Assembly (NCBI GenBank): GCA_029552825.1
Contig: JAKPDL010000227.1
Coordinates: 186,001 to 250,000, forward strand
Length of the DNA: 64,000 nucleotides
Reading direction: 5' to 3'
Origin: Bacteroidota bacterium
GTDB lineage: Bacteria; Bacteroidota; Bacteroidia; Bacteroidales; VadinHA17
Both the position numbers and the translations under genes were made by a program. The notes beneath the pieces were generated by a model. It saw nothing but the letters and a program-made list of their open reading frames with translations, did no database searches and was not told the DNA's origin. Positions 43,826-52,295 of the stretch are shown here, one piece after another (position 1 is the first letter of the stretch; every line of letters begins with the position of its first letter).

Positions 43826-44869
43826 TTATTGTTTAAAACAAATATAACCCGGGATTATACCAACCTTAACTGAATCTGCTACTGTTCCGTCTCTGTTAAA
43901 AATCAACAGAAAACCCTTCTGCTGGTAATCAATAGCATTTGTTGCATAGAGCCTACCACTTTCCGGTTCAACTCCTATTTTATAAAAATTACGACCTGAA
44001 GCCCTGATAAACGGCTCGGCAGGTAATTGGCAGGATGTGACAGCCATCCTCCAGATAGATCTTTCGATAAAATAGACAGTATCTCCTGTACCATTTATTC
44101 TTAGACAGCAGGGATACATAAGTTTTGAACCGAATTGAAATTTCTTTTCAACACTATCTGTAACAGTATTAATCACAACAAGTTCCGGATAATATTCGCC
44201 GGTATAACTTCCTGAACAAAGGACCCATAATTTCCCATTTTGGTCAATGACCATGCTTTCAGGTTCATGGCCAACTTTTACTGAATCGATCACAGTATCA
44301 CTGGATGTATCAACAACCACCAGCTCATCCCCTCCCGACCAGCATGAAATGTAAGCCTTTCCTTCATAAAGGATCATTGATTCTGATGTTCTTCTTATAT
44401 CAATATATCTTTTAATTGTATAATTTTCAGGATTTATAACTATTATTTTAGTTGAATAAAGACTGGAAACATAGGCTTTGTTATTATTAATAAAAAGAAT
44501 CTGTCTTGGTGAGGTTAAACCCGGAATAACTGCAATTGATTTCATGGTTTGACAGGAAGTCACTTCAATTTTTCCTGAATTATTTACAACAATGAATGCT
44601 CTGTCACCTATAATGCCCATATGATTGGGCACATCACCAATGGGTCTCGAATTAGCATTACTGAAAATATCATTGTAAATCTTCATGGAGTCTGTTGAAT
44701 AGAATGACACAGAGCCATTACCCGCCATGAAATTTCCTTCGTTAAGAACAAATAACCCTTTTGAACTGAGAAAATTATCGTAAAATGGTTCAGGTGGATC
44801 ATCCTGCAGGGAACACGAAGTGAGCCAGATTAAGCTAAAAATCAGTATTTCTATTACTCTTTTACTCAT
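43826..44869 (-). CDS. btuG: BtuG-like surface beta-propeller lipoprotein (DUF5074/YncE type)
   Basis: The 347-residue lipoprotein (IWLTSC lipobox, Cys19) has a seven-bladed propeller built of repeats such as KIIVINPENYTIKRYID, ELVVVDTSSDTVIDSVKVG and ELVVINTVTDSVEKKFQFG. Bacteroides BtuG proteins have this fold, bind cobalamin very tightly on the cell surface and sit on BtuB. Position next to btuB under a B12 riboswitch makes that role likely here. Its start overlaps the btuB stop (ATGA), so the two are translationally coupled. Confidence 0.82.
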   Translation of the reverse strand: MSKRVIEILIFSLIWLTSCSLQDDPPEPFYDNFLSSKGLFVLNEGNFMAGNGSVSFYSTDSMKIYNDIFSNANSRPIGDVPNHMGIIGDRAFIVVNNSGKIEVTSCQTMKSIAVIPGLTSPRQILFINNNKAYVSSLYSTKIIVINPENYTIKRYIDIRRTSESMILYEGKAYISCWSGGDELVVVDTSSDTVIDSVKVGHEPESMVIDQNGKLWVLCSGSYTGEYYPELVVINTVTDSVEKKFQFGSKLMYPCCLRINGTGDTVYFIERSIWRMAVTSCQLPAEPFIRASGRNFYKIGVEPESGRLYATNAIDYQQKGFLLIFNRDGTVADSVKVGIIPGYICFKQ

Positions 44870-46779
44870 TTGCCATACCTGTAATTAACTGAAAACATAA
44901 ACCATCTTCCGGGCATTGGATAATAGGCAATCATTTCATATTCTGTGTTTAAAATATTTTCAACTCTGATTTTGAAACCGAAATTACTTTTAAGGAATTG
45001 TAAGTTTGTCCCAATTTCCGAGTTAACTATAAAATATCCCCTCAAAAATTTGCTGTTATCAACTGTTGTAAACCTTTTACCGGTGTATTCACCGTTCAGA
45101 GATGCATATGTTTTATTGTATTGAACCTTTATGTTTCCTCCTCCCTGACTAAATGGCACATATAGAAGCTGTTTACCCTTCATTTGCTCAGAGCTGGTCC
45201 CGTAAACTGATTTATTTAGTGTGTAGTGAATATGAATAAAATATTTCAAATTCTCTGTGCTGTAATTCATCTTAAAGTTTGTTTCACAGCCTGTTACATT
45301 TACAGAAAGAATATTTTCAGGTCTCCAGTAATTATTATCTCCTGGCAGCCATTGTATCATGTCCCGTATTCTATGTGAATAGAGAGATGCTTCACCTGAT
45401 ACAACGAAGTTTTTGTCAATTTGATGGTTAATGCCTCCGTTGATTTCGCCTGAAAAGCAATATTCATTCCTTATGTCCGGATTGCCTCCTGGATTCCAGT
45501 ACAAATCATTCATTGTAGGGATCCTGGAATTTCTTGAAAGATTTGCTTTTATAAATTTCCCGGTTTTTCCTTCAATATAATAGTCAAATCCTGCCGAGAA
45601 ATCAGGTAACAGTAATTTTTTACCGGAAATTATCTCCCCTACCAGTAAGGTTATGCCGCCGTTCTGAATTCTTTTTCTCGCAATACCAGTTACAGACAAG
45701 ATATTTCTTTGCTTCAGTCCATTATAATTTACTGATTTAACAATATTAAATTCCTCATTTAGAGCTAGTTTTACATTTAATCCTGATTGAAAACGTGTTT
45801 CCCATGCCCCTTTATTAATAAACGAAACTGATTGATTTAAAGAATTTATCATTGCCTGTTTATTGGTATAGTTCAGTTTATCATAAATCACAGCAGAAGT
45901 TAAATCAATGCTTGATTTGCTGTAATATTTTGAATGACTGAAAATTGTACGAATTGAAGCATCTTTCTGGCTTTCACCTGGAGCAGTTGCAGTCATAAGT
46001 ATATTGGGTGGCAGATTTCTGGTTGCAGCCTGGGCCCATACAGATAGGGACGAAACAGAATTTATTCCCCTGAAAAATATTTCATTCATAACTGCATGCT
46101 GGCTGAAGTCGGCATTTATTCTTCTCTCATATACAGGCTCTGGATAGCTTACAATATTAACATATCTGAAGTCGTTATCAGCCCTCCGGTAGAAAAGTCT
46201 TGTTACTGACTGAAACCTGTTATTTCCTGCCTCGGCTTTTAACGATCCGGACCATAAACCAAAACTACCCGTTCCAAAGTCGAAACCAGCTCTCAGTCCA
46301 TTACTCCATTCTGGTTTGGTTTTGAGATTTATCAATCCTCCGAAGGCCCCGTTTGTTCTGAACATTGAACTGCTTCCGCAATCAATAGTAATCTCATCAG
46401 CGAAAGCTGACGGGATTATAGACAAATCTATCTGGCCAAGCATGGGTGAATTTATCACAACCCCATTCCACGCCACCTGTGTATGAACCGCCCCGGTTCC
46501 TCGGAAAGAGACTGTGGAGAGGTTCCCCGGGCCATAAGTTTTGATATATAAGGGTACTGATTCCGTCATTATATCTGATAGACTCAGAAGTTTTTTACCT
46601 GAAAGTAACCCGGAATCAATTTCGATTTGTTTCCATGAGCCAGTTATACCATCAGTTATTTTTGCCTCTATTACTATTTCTTTTATATGAATAGTGTCAC
46701 CGATAGAATTTTTCTGAGCATCAGCCATAAGTGGTGATACGGCAGAAATAACCAGCAATATATTCCTTAACAGCTTCAT
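44866..46779 (-). CDS. btuB: TonB-dependent cobalamin receptor
   Basis: The 637-residue outer-membrane receptor has a signal peptide (ending LMADAQ), a TonB-box-like IKEIVIEAKI, a plug domain (about 50-160) with YGPGNLSTVSFRGTGAVHTQVAWNGV and CGSSSMFRTNGAFGG, and a 22-strand barrel ending in FSVNYRYGK. No carboxypeptidase-like N-terminal extension is present, which fits BtuB rather than SusC. The riboswitch and the neighbouring btuG/F/C/D set the substrate as cobalamin. Confidence 0.9.
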   Translation of the reverse strand: MKLLRNILLVISAVSPLMADAQKNSIGDTIHIKEIVIEAKITDGITGSWKQIEIDSGLLSGKKLLSLSDIMTESVPLYIKTYGPGNLSTVSFRGTGAVHTQVAWNGVVINSPMLGQIDLSIIPSAFADEITIDCGSSSMFRTNGAFGGLINLKTKPEWSNGLRAGFDFGTGSFGLWSGSLKAEAGNNRFQSVTRLFYRRADNDFRYVNIVSYPEPVYERRINADFSQHAVMNEIFFRGINSVSSLSVWAQAATRNLPPNILMTATAPGESQKDASIRTIFSHSKYYSKSSIDLTSAVIYDKLNYTNKQAMINSLNQSVSFINKGAWETRFQSGLNVKLALNEEFNIVKSVNYNGLKQRNILSVTGIARKRIQNGGITLLVGEIISGKKLLLPDFSAGFDYYIEGKTGKFIKANLSRNSRIPTMNDLYWNPGGNPDIRNEYCFSGEINGGINHQIDKNFVVSGEASLYSHRIRDMIQWLPGDNNYWRPENILSVNVTGCETNFKMNYSTENLKYFIHIHYTLNKSVYGTSSEQMKGKQLLYVPFSQGGGNIKVQYNKTYASLNGEYTGKRFTTVDNSKFLRGYFIVNSEIGTNLQFLKSNFGFKIRVENILNTEYEMIAYYPMPGRWFMFSVNYRYGK

Positions 46780-46780
46780 C

Positions 46781-47761
46781 CTAGTTTATTACAATTCGTG
46801 TAACATATCTGGTATTATTACCGATTATCTGAATAAAGTAAATGCCAGGTTTAAAGTTTTCAATATTGACAGCATTGACGTAATCACCTATGCGCTTTTT
46901 GCTAAGAATCTTACCTGTATTATCTGATATAAATACATCATGCATAGCTCTCCCCGGTAAATCAATATATATTTTTCCTGTTGAAGGATTAGGATAAATT
47001 TTAAAAGGCACTGAAGCTTCGGGAATGTTAATTTCTGTTACCTGTTTAAGTACAGCAACAGCATCAAGGTCAAATCCTGATTGCGGAAATGGGGTTGGCC
47101 AGGGGTCATTAATTTTGTTGCCAAGGGCATCATATGAAGCATATCTGTCATCAATACAACCTATAGCATCAATAATTCTAATATACTTAATGCTTGATAA
47201 ATCTATGCCTGCTGAATCTCTAAGTTCCTCAAGGTCAAAGGGAGTCCCATAAAATAACCTGTATTTTCCTGCAAGATTATAAATATTCTTCGCATCAGTC
47301 AAACCAAAAGTTCCTGTTTGAATATTGGTAGGTGTAAGTGATATGGATGGGAATCTGACCCATCTCATACTGTCGGAACTAACTTCCACAAAAGCGAGTT
47401 CAAGGAACTGACCATCAAAGGAATTTTCGAATACTGCAAAGTCATACCCGTCAATATTTCTAATCGGTTCACTGAAAGTAACAACCGCGATACCAGAATC
47501 GCCCAGGCTCACAGTTACATTATCTGCTTTACCGAGACAGGCAGTTTCTTCGCCTGCTGATGCCCTGCCCAGTTCCTTTTTATCAATCTGTATATACCCT
47601 CTTATAATCTTGCAAGCAGAAGCCCATTCTTTTATAGAAGGATCCTCGTAAAATATTGGGTGTTCCTTTAATAAAGAGATATTAATTATTTGAGAAAATC
47701 CATTCCTGCTAAGAACAGAAATAATAAACAGAGCCAATATTTTAAAGGTTGGCGACTTCAT
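46781..47761 (-). CDS. T9SS-sorted surface protein of the cobalamin operon
   Basis: The 326-residue protein has a signal peptide (about 1-23, ending NGFSQ) and a single beta-sandwich-like domain (about 70-235): GYDFAVFENSFDGQFLELA, DLSSIKYIRIIDAIGC, PQSGFDLDAVAVL. It ends with a type A C-terminal sorting domain (about 248-326, FKIYPNPSTGKIYIDLPG ... PGIYFIQI). It should be exported by type IX secretion and fixed on the surface. It sits 1 base before the DUF4465 gene and 1 base after btuB, so it belongs to the operon. No cobalamin-binding family is recognised; its placement suggests a capture or shuttle role. Confidence 0.78.
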   Translation of the reverse strand: MKSPTFKILALFIISVLSRNGFSQIINISLLKEHPIFYEDPSIKEWASACKIIRGYIQIDKKELGRASAGEETACLGKADNVTVSLGDSGIAVVTFSEPIRNIDGYDFAVFENSFDGQFLELAFVEVSSDSMRWVRFPSISLTPTNIQTGTFGLTDAKNIYNLAGKYRLFYGTPFDLEELRDSAGIDLSSIKYIRIIDAIGCIDDRYASYDALGNKINDPWPTPFPQSGFDLDAVAVLKQVTEINIPEASVPFKIYPNPSTGKIYIDLPGRAMHDVFISDNTGKILSKKRIGDYVNAVNIENFKPGIYFIQIIGNNTRYVTRIVIN

Positions 47762-48501
47762 TATTTATCCTTTGCAAGAATACCTTTAATGTTATCAATG
47801 CAGACATATGCCGGGGTGTTCATTCCCCATTCTCCCGAGTCGCTTGATGACATTTCAAATTTCAGCCGCTTGATAAATCCGAACTGACTGAGGTCTATAG
47901 ATGTCCATACATTCGATATATAATCGTATTTATTATCGGTGTATCTGAAATCAGCAAGATAAACATCAACATAACCCAGGGCAATACCTTCTTCACTGAT
48001 TGGAGTAAGTGTAACTTTCAGCCAATCAGGGTCGTTGCCCGAATCACCTCCGAACTTTTTGCTGAAAACCGTTCCATTTTTTACAGATTTGTAAGTAAAA
48101 GTTGTGTTACAGAGAGCTATATCTGTAACTTTTTCAGGTATTTCAAATACTATTGTGTCGGGCATGCCAGAAAAGTAAAAAACACCGTACTTCAATGAGT
48201 TATCAAAGCCTGACCCTGTTATTGAACTGTACTGATTGGTATAATCACCTGTTACAGTATCGCTATGATTAGTATACGCAAATCCGCTCCACGCCTGGTA
48301 CAGACTGTTGTAATGATTTATGAAAAAAACATTTCCCGATCTGAATCCTCCCGAACCGTCTGAACCGTTCCATACCCCTGAATCATCCAGAGGCAGTTCC
48401 TCAAAGTCCACTATGTCAGTTTCAACTTTCTCTTTCTGACATGATATAATTACAACTGCTGAAATAAGAAGTGTGGCGAATAAAAAAAACCTTGCATTCA
48501 T
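47761..48501 (-). CDS. DUF4465 lipoprotein, BtuH-like
   Basis: The 246-residue lipoprotein (AVVIISC lipobox, Cys21) has a beta-rich DUF4465 domain: VDFEELPLDDSGVWNGSDGSGGF, SFTYKSV-type strands, WTSIDLSQFGFIKRLKFEMSSSD and a final PAYVCIDNI. To my knowledge the surface B12-binding BtuH proteins of Bacteroides belong to this family; I hold that link with moderate confidence. It is the first gene after the riboswitch, consistent with a surface cobalamin scavenger. Its stop overlaps the start of the T9SS protein by one base. Confidence 0.78.
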   Translation of the reverse strand: MNARFFLFATLLISAVVIISCQKEKVETDIVDFEELPLDDSGVWNGSDGSGGFRSGNVFFINHYNSLYQAWSGFAYTNHSDTVTGDYTNQYSSITGSGFDNSLKYGVFYFSGMPDTIVFEIPEKVTDIALCNTTFTYKSVKNGTVFSKKFGGDSGNDPDWLKVTLTPISEEGIALGYVDVYLADFRYTDNKYDYISNVWTSIDLSQFGFIKRLKFEMSSSDSGEWGMNTPAYVCIDNIKGILAKDK

Positions 48502-48566
48502 AAGAATATATTTAAGATTAACATCAAAATCTCATCAATATTCTTAACTGCCAGGAAATTAAGTTG

Positions 48567-48585
48567 GAATCATTCTTGATGATTC
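48567..48585 (-). promoter_or_regulatory. Hairpin between riboswitch and first gene
   Basis: GAATCAT/ATGATTC (7 bp) with a 5-base loop lies 36 bases downstream of the riboswitch. No T-run follows, so it is not a simple terminator. It may be part of the expression platform. Confidence 0.35.
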
Positions 48586-48620
48586 TTCGCTTTTCTTCCC
48601 GAAAGCTTAGAACTATTGAA

Positions 48621-48802
48621 CTTGTATGGCAGGTCTTCTGACTTGTCCCGGTTTTTGAAGCCTTCCCATCCCGGTTTATCAGGACAGTGGCAGGTTATCA
48701 AAAACCATGATCGCTTTGCGACCAGGCATCACAGCAGCGGGCACTGTTACGGATTCTAACCGTATTCCCTTTTATTGCATATTAAAATGCAATACCATAC
48801 AA
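48621..48802 (-). promoter_or_regulatory. Cobalamin riboswitch
   Basis: Read on the minus strand, the element opens with a closing stem TTGTATGG (48802-48795) pairing with CCATACAA (48629-48622). Inside are the conserved AAAAGGGAA near 48775, GCCACTGTCC and GGGAAGGC in the core, and the B12 box AAGTCAGAAGACCTGCC ending next to the closing stem. These are the diagnostic adenosylcobalamin riboswitch blocks. It precedes the DUF4465-to-btuD operon by 120 bases and should shut it down when cobalamin is plentiful. Whether control is on transcription or translation is not clear. Confidence 0.95.
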
Positions 48803-48805
48803 ATG

Positions 48806-48813
48806 CAAATATA
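48806..48813 (-). promoter_or_regulatory. -7 box of the cobalamin operon promoter
   Basis: TATATTTG on the minus strand, an exact match, ends 4 bases before the riboswitch closing stem. Initiation near 48800 would start the RNA at or within that stem. No -33 TTTG is seen. The remaining bases to 48890 show nothing. Confidence 0.55.
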
Positions 48814-48890
48814 GGATTTTTGAAATATGAGTCCTGCTTTAAAATTCAGAATTTTTATAAACAATTGTTAATTAATTGAAAATAAAAGTT

Positions 48891-51071
48891 TTATTTTCTG
48901 ACAACAACTTCTAATCTGGTCGTTTCAACAGGATTAATTCTGAAAAATTTCATAGATACAAGAATTTTGTCATTCAAGGTTCTGTTGCCTGTTACAACCA
49001 TATAGTATCCGGAAGGTAATGGAATTTTATCTTCAAAATCACTGATCTTCATATCATAATCGAATTGAAGAGTATTATATCTTCCATTTTCAAACCTTGC
49101 TATTGTAAAGTTTTTGAAATATTCAGGAACCAAATCAGACTGCTCACAAACAAGCTTCAGAAGACCTTTTGTCCCGGGAGGGTTCTCTCCTGCAAAATAT
49201 ACATCGTTCCACTTTCCGTTAAAATAATATTGCGGACGCATTGTCCCTTTGTCAAGCCTTGCGGGAATACCACTGAGACGGCAAAGTGCAACGAGGTAAA
49301 TATTTCGTGAATGATTGTCGGCAACTCTTAAATTGTGTGTTCCCGATGGAGATAATGGTGTTCTGTAATAATTTTCTTCCTCTTTAATAATTATATTATC
49401 ATTCACATACTGTATAATTAATTCAGGATTCCGCAAAGCTTCACGGCGGAGTTTATCTGGAATTTTATCCTTAAGATAGCTTCTCCAGCTTCGGAGCATT
49501 TCATCTGCTATCCTCGGATTAAGTACATACGCATCGTAAGTATCTCTGTCATACCACATTAAAGAGCTGTCATATGGAATTGCATTTTGGAGATGATCAG
49601 CAAGAACTACAGCCCTTGTATCTCTGAGATCTTTTTCTGAAACAAGGTTCAGAATTTTAAGTTTTTTCTTCGTCGGAATATCTTTAAATTCTAATAGAAA
49701 TCTGATAATCTCTCTATAGTTGCCCTCAGATTTTCTTATAATGTCTACTACTTCTTCAGCAGGAATGTTAAGTGAAGCAGCAAGTGAAACGGCTTCGTTT
49801 TCCCCTATCCACGATTTAATATAGTTGTTCCTTATGCTATCCTCGTATGCCAGTCTCTTTTCGTTTTCATGTACAAGTTGCTCAGGTAGTGGTGGAAACG
49901 GTTTTTTTAAAGGAGGAGGATTGATGTCAATATGAATAATGCCTGAGTCTGATGGATTCTTTATGGGACAAAGAAACACTGTATCTTTATCAAAGGCTTT
50001 TACAAACCTGAAATCGAAAGTTTCTCCTTTATAGGCCCATACAAGAATATCTCCATATCCTGTTTCAAAACTGGCAGTGCCATTTTTGTCTGTTGAGAGT
50101 ACGATCAGAGGGTAGAATTCAGAAAAATTATAAATACAAAATTCAACGGTAGCATCCTCAACAGGTTTTCCAAATGAATCAGTCAATTTAACGTTCACTA
50201 TTCTTGTATCAGCATACATTGAAAGGTTATTAATAATGGAATAGTTTCTGAATTCAAGAACAGATTTTTCTTCATTTGAAGGAGCTCCGAATGATTTTGT
50301 ATGTACGAGCATTGCCCGCCTTGCTGGTTCGGTAAACCAGCCTCTGTCGAGCACGGGTTCCGGTTCACATGCTCCCATATAATGCCAATTGCCATTTATC
50401 CATACTTCCACCCATGCATGATTATCATCGGTATGAGCCCATCTCGGAACGTAAACCTGACGTGCAGGCAGGCATGCAGCTCTGAGGGCAGAGACTGTAA
50501 AGGTCGATTCTTCACCACACCGTCCTCTTGCTGAAAGTATGGTACTTAATGGACCGGAAGTCCGGATATCCGAGGGCTGGTATGCTACTTTTTCATGGCA
50601 CCAGTGATTAATCTCGAGAGCTGCTGATTCAGCATCCAGCCCTTTAATCCTGCTCATTATCTCATTATAATAAACTATTCTGAATGAATCGAGGTTTTCA
50701 TTGTTTACCCGGACAGGAAGCACATAATGCAGAAACAAGTTTTCTGGTATGGATTTTCCCCATGGAGTTTCGTTTCTTGCTTTCAGGACAATCTTCACGT
50801 TGTCATAGAAAAATTCACCATCGTAATCGGCCAGATCTGAAAGAGGCATATAGGCATAAAGAAATTTTAGTGCTTCGGCGGCAGGTAAATCAAGACCTGA
50901 TTTGAAAACAGCAAAAAGCTCTTCTTTTCTGCCAGCAGCAAGTTTCCTACGTTCTTTAAAATCGTTTTCTACTTTTTTTCTGTAGTCACGTGATGAAATA
51001 AGATGTTCTTCCCTGCATCCACCCGCAATTATTGACAACAGACAGAGCAGGGATAAGAATTTAACTCGCAT
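48891..51071 (-). CDS. Transglutaminase-like lipoprotein with a second, degenerate domain
   Basis: The 726-residue protein has lipobox IAGGC (Cys19), a helical N-terminal part and a transglutaminase-like papain fold (about 150-245). Cys185 (RGRCGEES), His218 (DDNHAWVEV) and an acidic residue in ACEPEP form the expected triad. An Ig-like carrier domain follows (about 285-360). Near 590-650 a second domain shows the same pattern (NHSRNIYLVALCRLSGIPARLD) but without the catalytic Cys. It probably binds or cleaves peptides or cell-wall material at the surface; the substrate is unknown. It lies 15 bases after the lacI-type gene, so it may be its target. Confidence 0.85.
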   Translation of the reverse strand: MRVKFLSLLCLLSIIAGGCREEHLISSRDYRKKVENDFKERRKLAAGRKEELFAVFKSGLDLPAAEALKFLYAYMPLSDLADYDGEFFYDNVKIVLKARNETPWGKSIPENLFLHYVLPVRVNNENLDSFRIVYYNEIMSRIKGLDAESAALEINHWCHEKVAYQPSDIRTSGPLSTILSARGRCGEESTFTVSALRAACLPARQVYVPRWAHTDDNHAWVEVWINGNWHYMGACEPEPVLDRGWFTEPARRAMLVHTKSFGAPSNEEKSVLEFRNYSIINNLSMYADTRIVNVKLTDSFGKPVEDATVEFCIYNFSEFYPLIVLSTDKNGTASFETGYGDILVWAYKGETFDFRFVKAFDKDTVFLCPIKNPSDSGIIHIDINPPPLKKPFPPLPEQLVHENEKRLAYEDSIRNNYIKSWIGENEAVSLAASLNIPAEEVVDIIRKSEGNYREIIRFLLEFKDIPTKKKLKILNLVSEKDLRDTRAVVLADHLQNAIPYDSSLMWYDRDTYDAYVLNPRIADEMLRSWRSYLKDKIPDKLRREALRNPELIIQYVNDNIIIKEEENYYRTPLSPSGTHNLRVADNHSRNIYLVALCRLSGIPARLDKGTMRPQYYFNGKWNDVYFAGENPPGTKGLLKLVCEQSDLVPEYFKNFTIARFENGRYNTLQFDYDMKISDFEDKIPLPSGYYMVVTGNRTLNDKILVSMKFFRINPVETTRLEVVVRK

Positions 51072-51086
51072 AATATAATGATTCGA

Positions 51087-52124
51087 TTAAAAATTTCCGC
51101 AGGACCTCCTTATTACAAGTTCCGGAGAGAGCTGTAACTGTCTTCTGTACTTACTCTTTCCGGCATTTTTAATCTCCGACCAGATCATATTAGAAGCTTT
51201 ATGCGCAAGTGCGGAGACAGGTTTTCTCAAAGAAGTAATCGGAGGATGGAGGAAGGCAAATCCGGGTCCTTCCTCAAAAGATATGAGTGCCACATCATAC
51301 GGTACCCTTATTTTTTTGTTTTCAAGTGCTGACAGCAGAGGATAGACAAGGGATGCGTTTATTGTTATAATAAGCTGAATACTGAGAGGTGGTTGCAAGT
51401 ATTTCCAAATCTGTTTAAAATCAAAATCCTCTTCTGCAACAGGCTCATTTACAAATTCAATGAGCGGCCGGCTAATGCCTCCAGGAATTCTATTCAGGGA
51501 ATTAACTAATTCTTTAATTATCTTTTCCTTCTCCCTGTGTCTTTTTTCACTGCAAAGTATTAGTATATTCCTGTAACCTTTCCTGCCTATATACTCAGTC
51601 AGCAAATTTATTCCCGCCATGACATCTGTCATAACTGTATTCAGCCTGTACTTTTCAGTTGTTTTTTCAAGCAGGACGAATGGATAATCATTGTCTCTTA
51701 AAGTGCTGATCGTTTTTTCATCGGCTGCTTCACCAACCAAAATCAACCCGCTGAAAAATTTTCTGAAAGCCGAAACAAATCTATTGAATCGGCCATCGTC
51801 AGGATCTTTTAGAATAACAGTAAATCCTAAACCAATGTTCGAAAATTCCTTCTGCAGATAAGGCGTGATGTCATACACAAACTGATCGGCCAGTGAAGGA
51901 ACAATTATTCCGACTATCCCGGGAGCAGTCTCCACCGGATACGGAGCTCTCTTTTCTTCCTTAACATCAAAGAAACCCATCTGCCTGGCAAGTGCCAGAA
52001 CTTTTTCCTGGGTCTCCTTTTTTATACCGTAAAGGTCAGCTTTATTGTTAAGTACTAATGATACCAGAGTAGGAGATACACCTAATCTGATAGCCAGATC
52101 TTTGTTTTTAACTTTTTTCCCCAT
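51087..52124 (-). CDS. LacI-family transcriptional regulator
   Basis: The 345-residue repressor has an N-terminal HTH (about 5-50, KDLAIRLGVSPTLVSLVLNNK) with the hinge KKETQEKVLALARQMGF, then a periplasmic-binding-protein-like ligand domain (GIIVPSLADQFVYDI, ... VPYDVALISFEEG, FLHPPITSLRKPV). The ligand is probably a sugar. It is transcribed ahead of the transglutaminase-like gene with a 15-base gap. Its promoter contains a palindrome between the two boxes, suggesting autoregulation. Confidence 0.92.
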   Translation of the reverse strand: MGKKVKNKDLAIRLGVSPTLVSLVLNNKADLYGIKKETQEKVLALARQMGFFDVKEEKRAPYPVETAPGIVGIIVPSLADQFVYDITPYLQKEFSNIGLGFTVILKDPDDGRFNRFVSAFRKFFSGLILVGEAADEKTISTLRDNDYPFVLLEKTTEKYRLNTVMTDVMAGINLLTEYIGRKGYRNILILCSEKRHREKEKIIKELVNSLNRIPGGISRPLIEFVNEPVAEEDFDFKQIWKYLQPPLSIQLIITINASLVYPLLSALENKKIRVPYDVALISFEEGPGFAFLHPPITSLRKPVSALAHKASNMIWSEIKNAGKSKYRRQLQLSPELVIRRSCGNF

Positions 52125-52149
52125 TCCCCTTTTATTAGAAATTTAGGTT

Positions 52150-52182
52150 TAAAAATAAGAATTATTTAAATTCTCATACAAA
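52150..52182 (-). promoter_or_regulatory. Promoter of the lacI-type gene with internal operator-like palindrome
   Basis: On the minus strand TTTG (52182-52179), a 21-base spacer and TATTTTTA (52157-52150, one mismatch) form a promoter with initiation near 52143. The spacer contains the inverted repeat AGAATT-TAAAT-AATTCT (52158-52174). A repressor bound there would block both boxes. Confidence 0.55.
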
Positions 52183-52295
52183 ATTTTTTAAAGAATATTA
52201 ATAATTGAACAGAATTATATTTGTCGGCTAAAGAGTTTTCGACAAAATGAATTATCCGGTCTAATTTTAAAAACCAATAATTGTTTAGCGATAGT

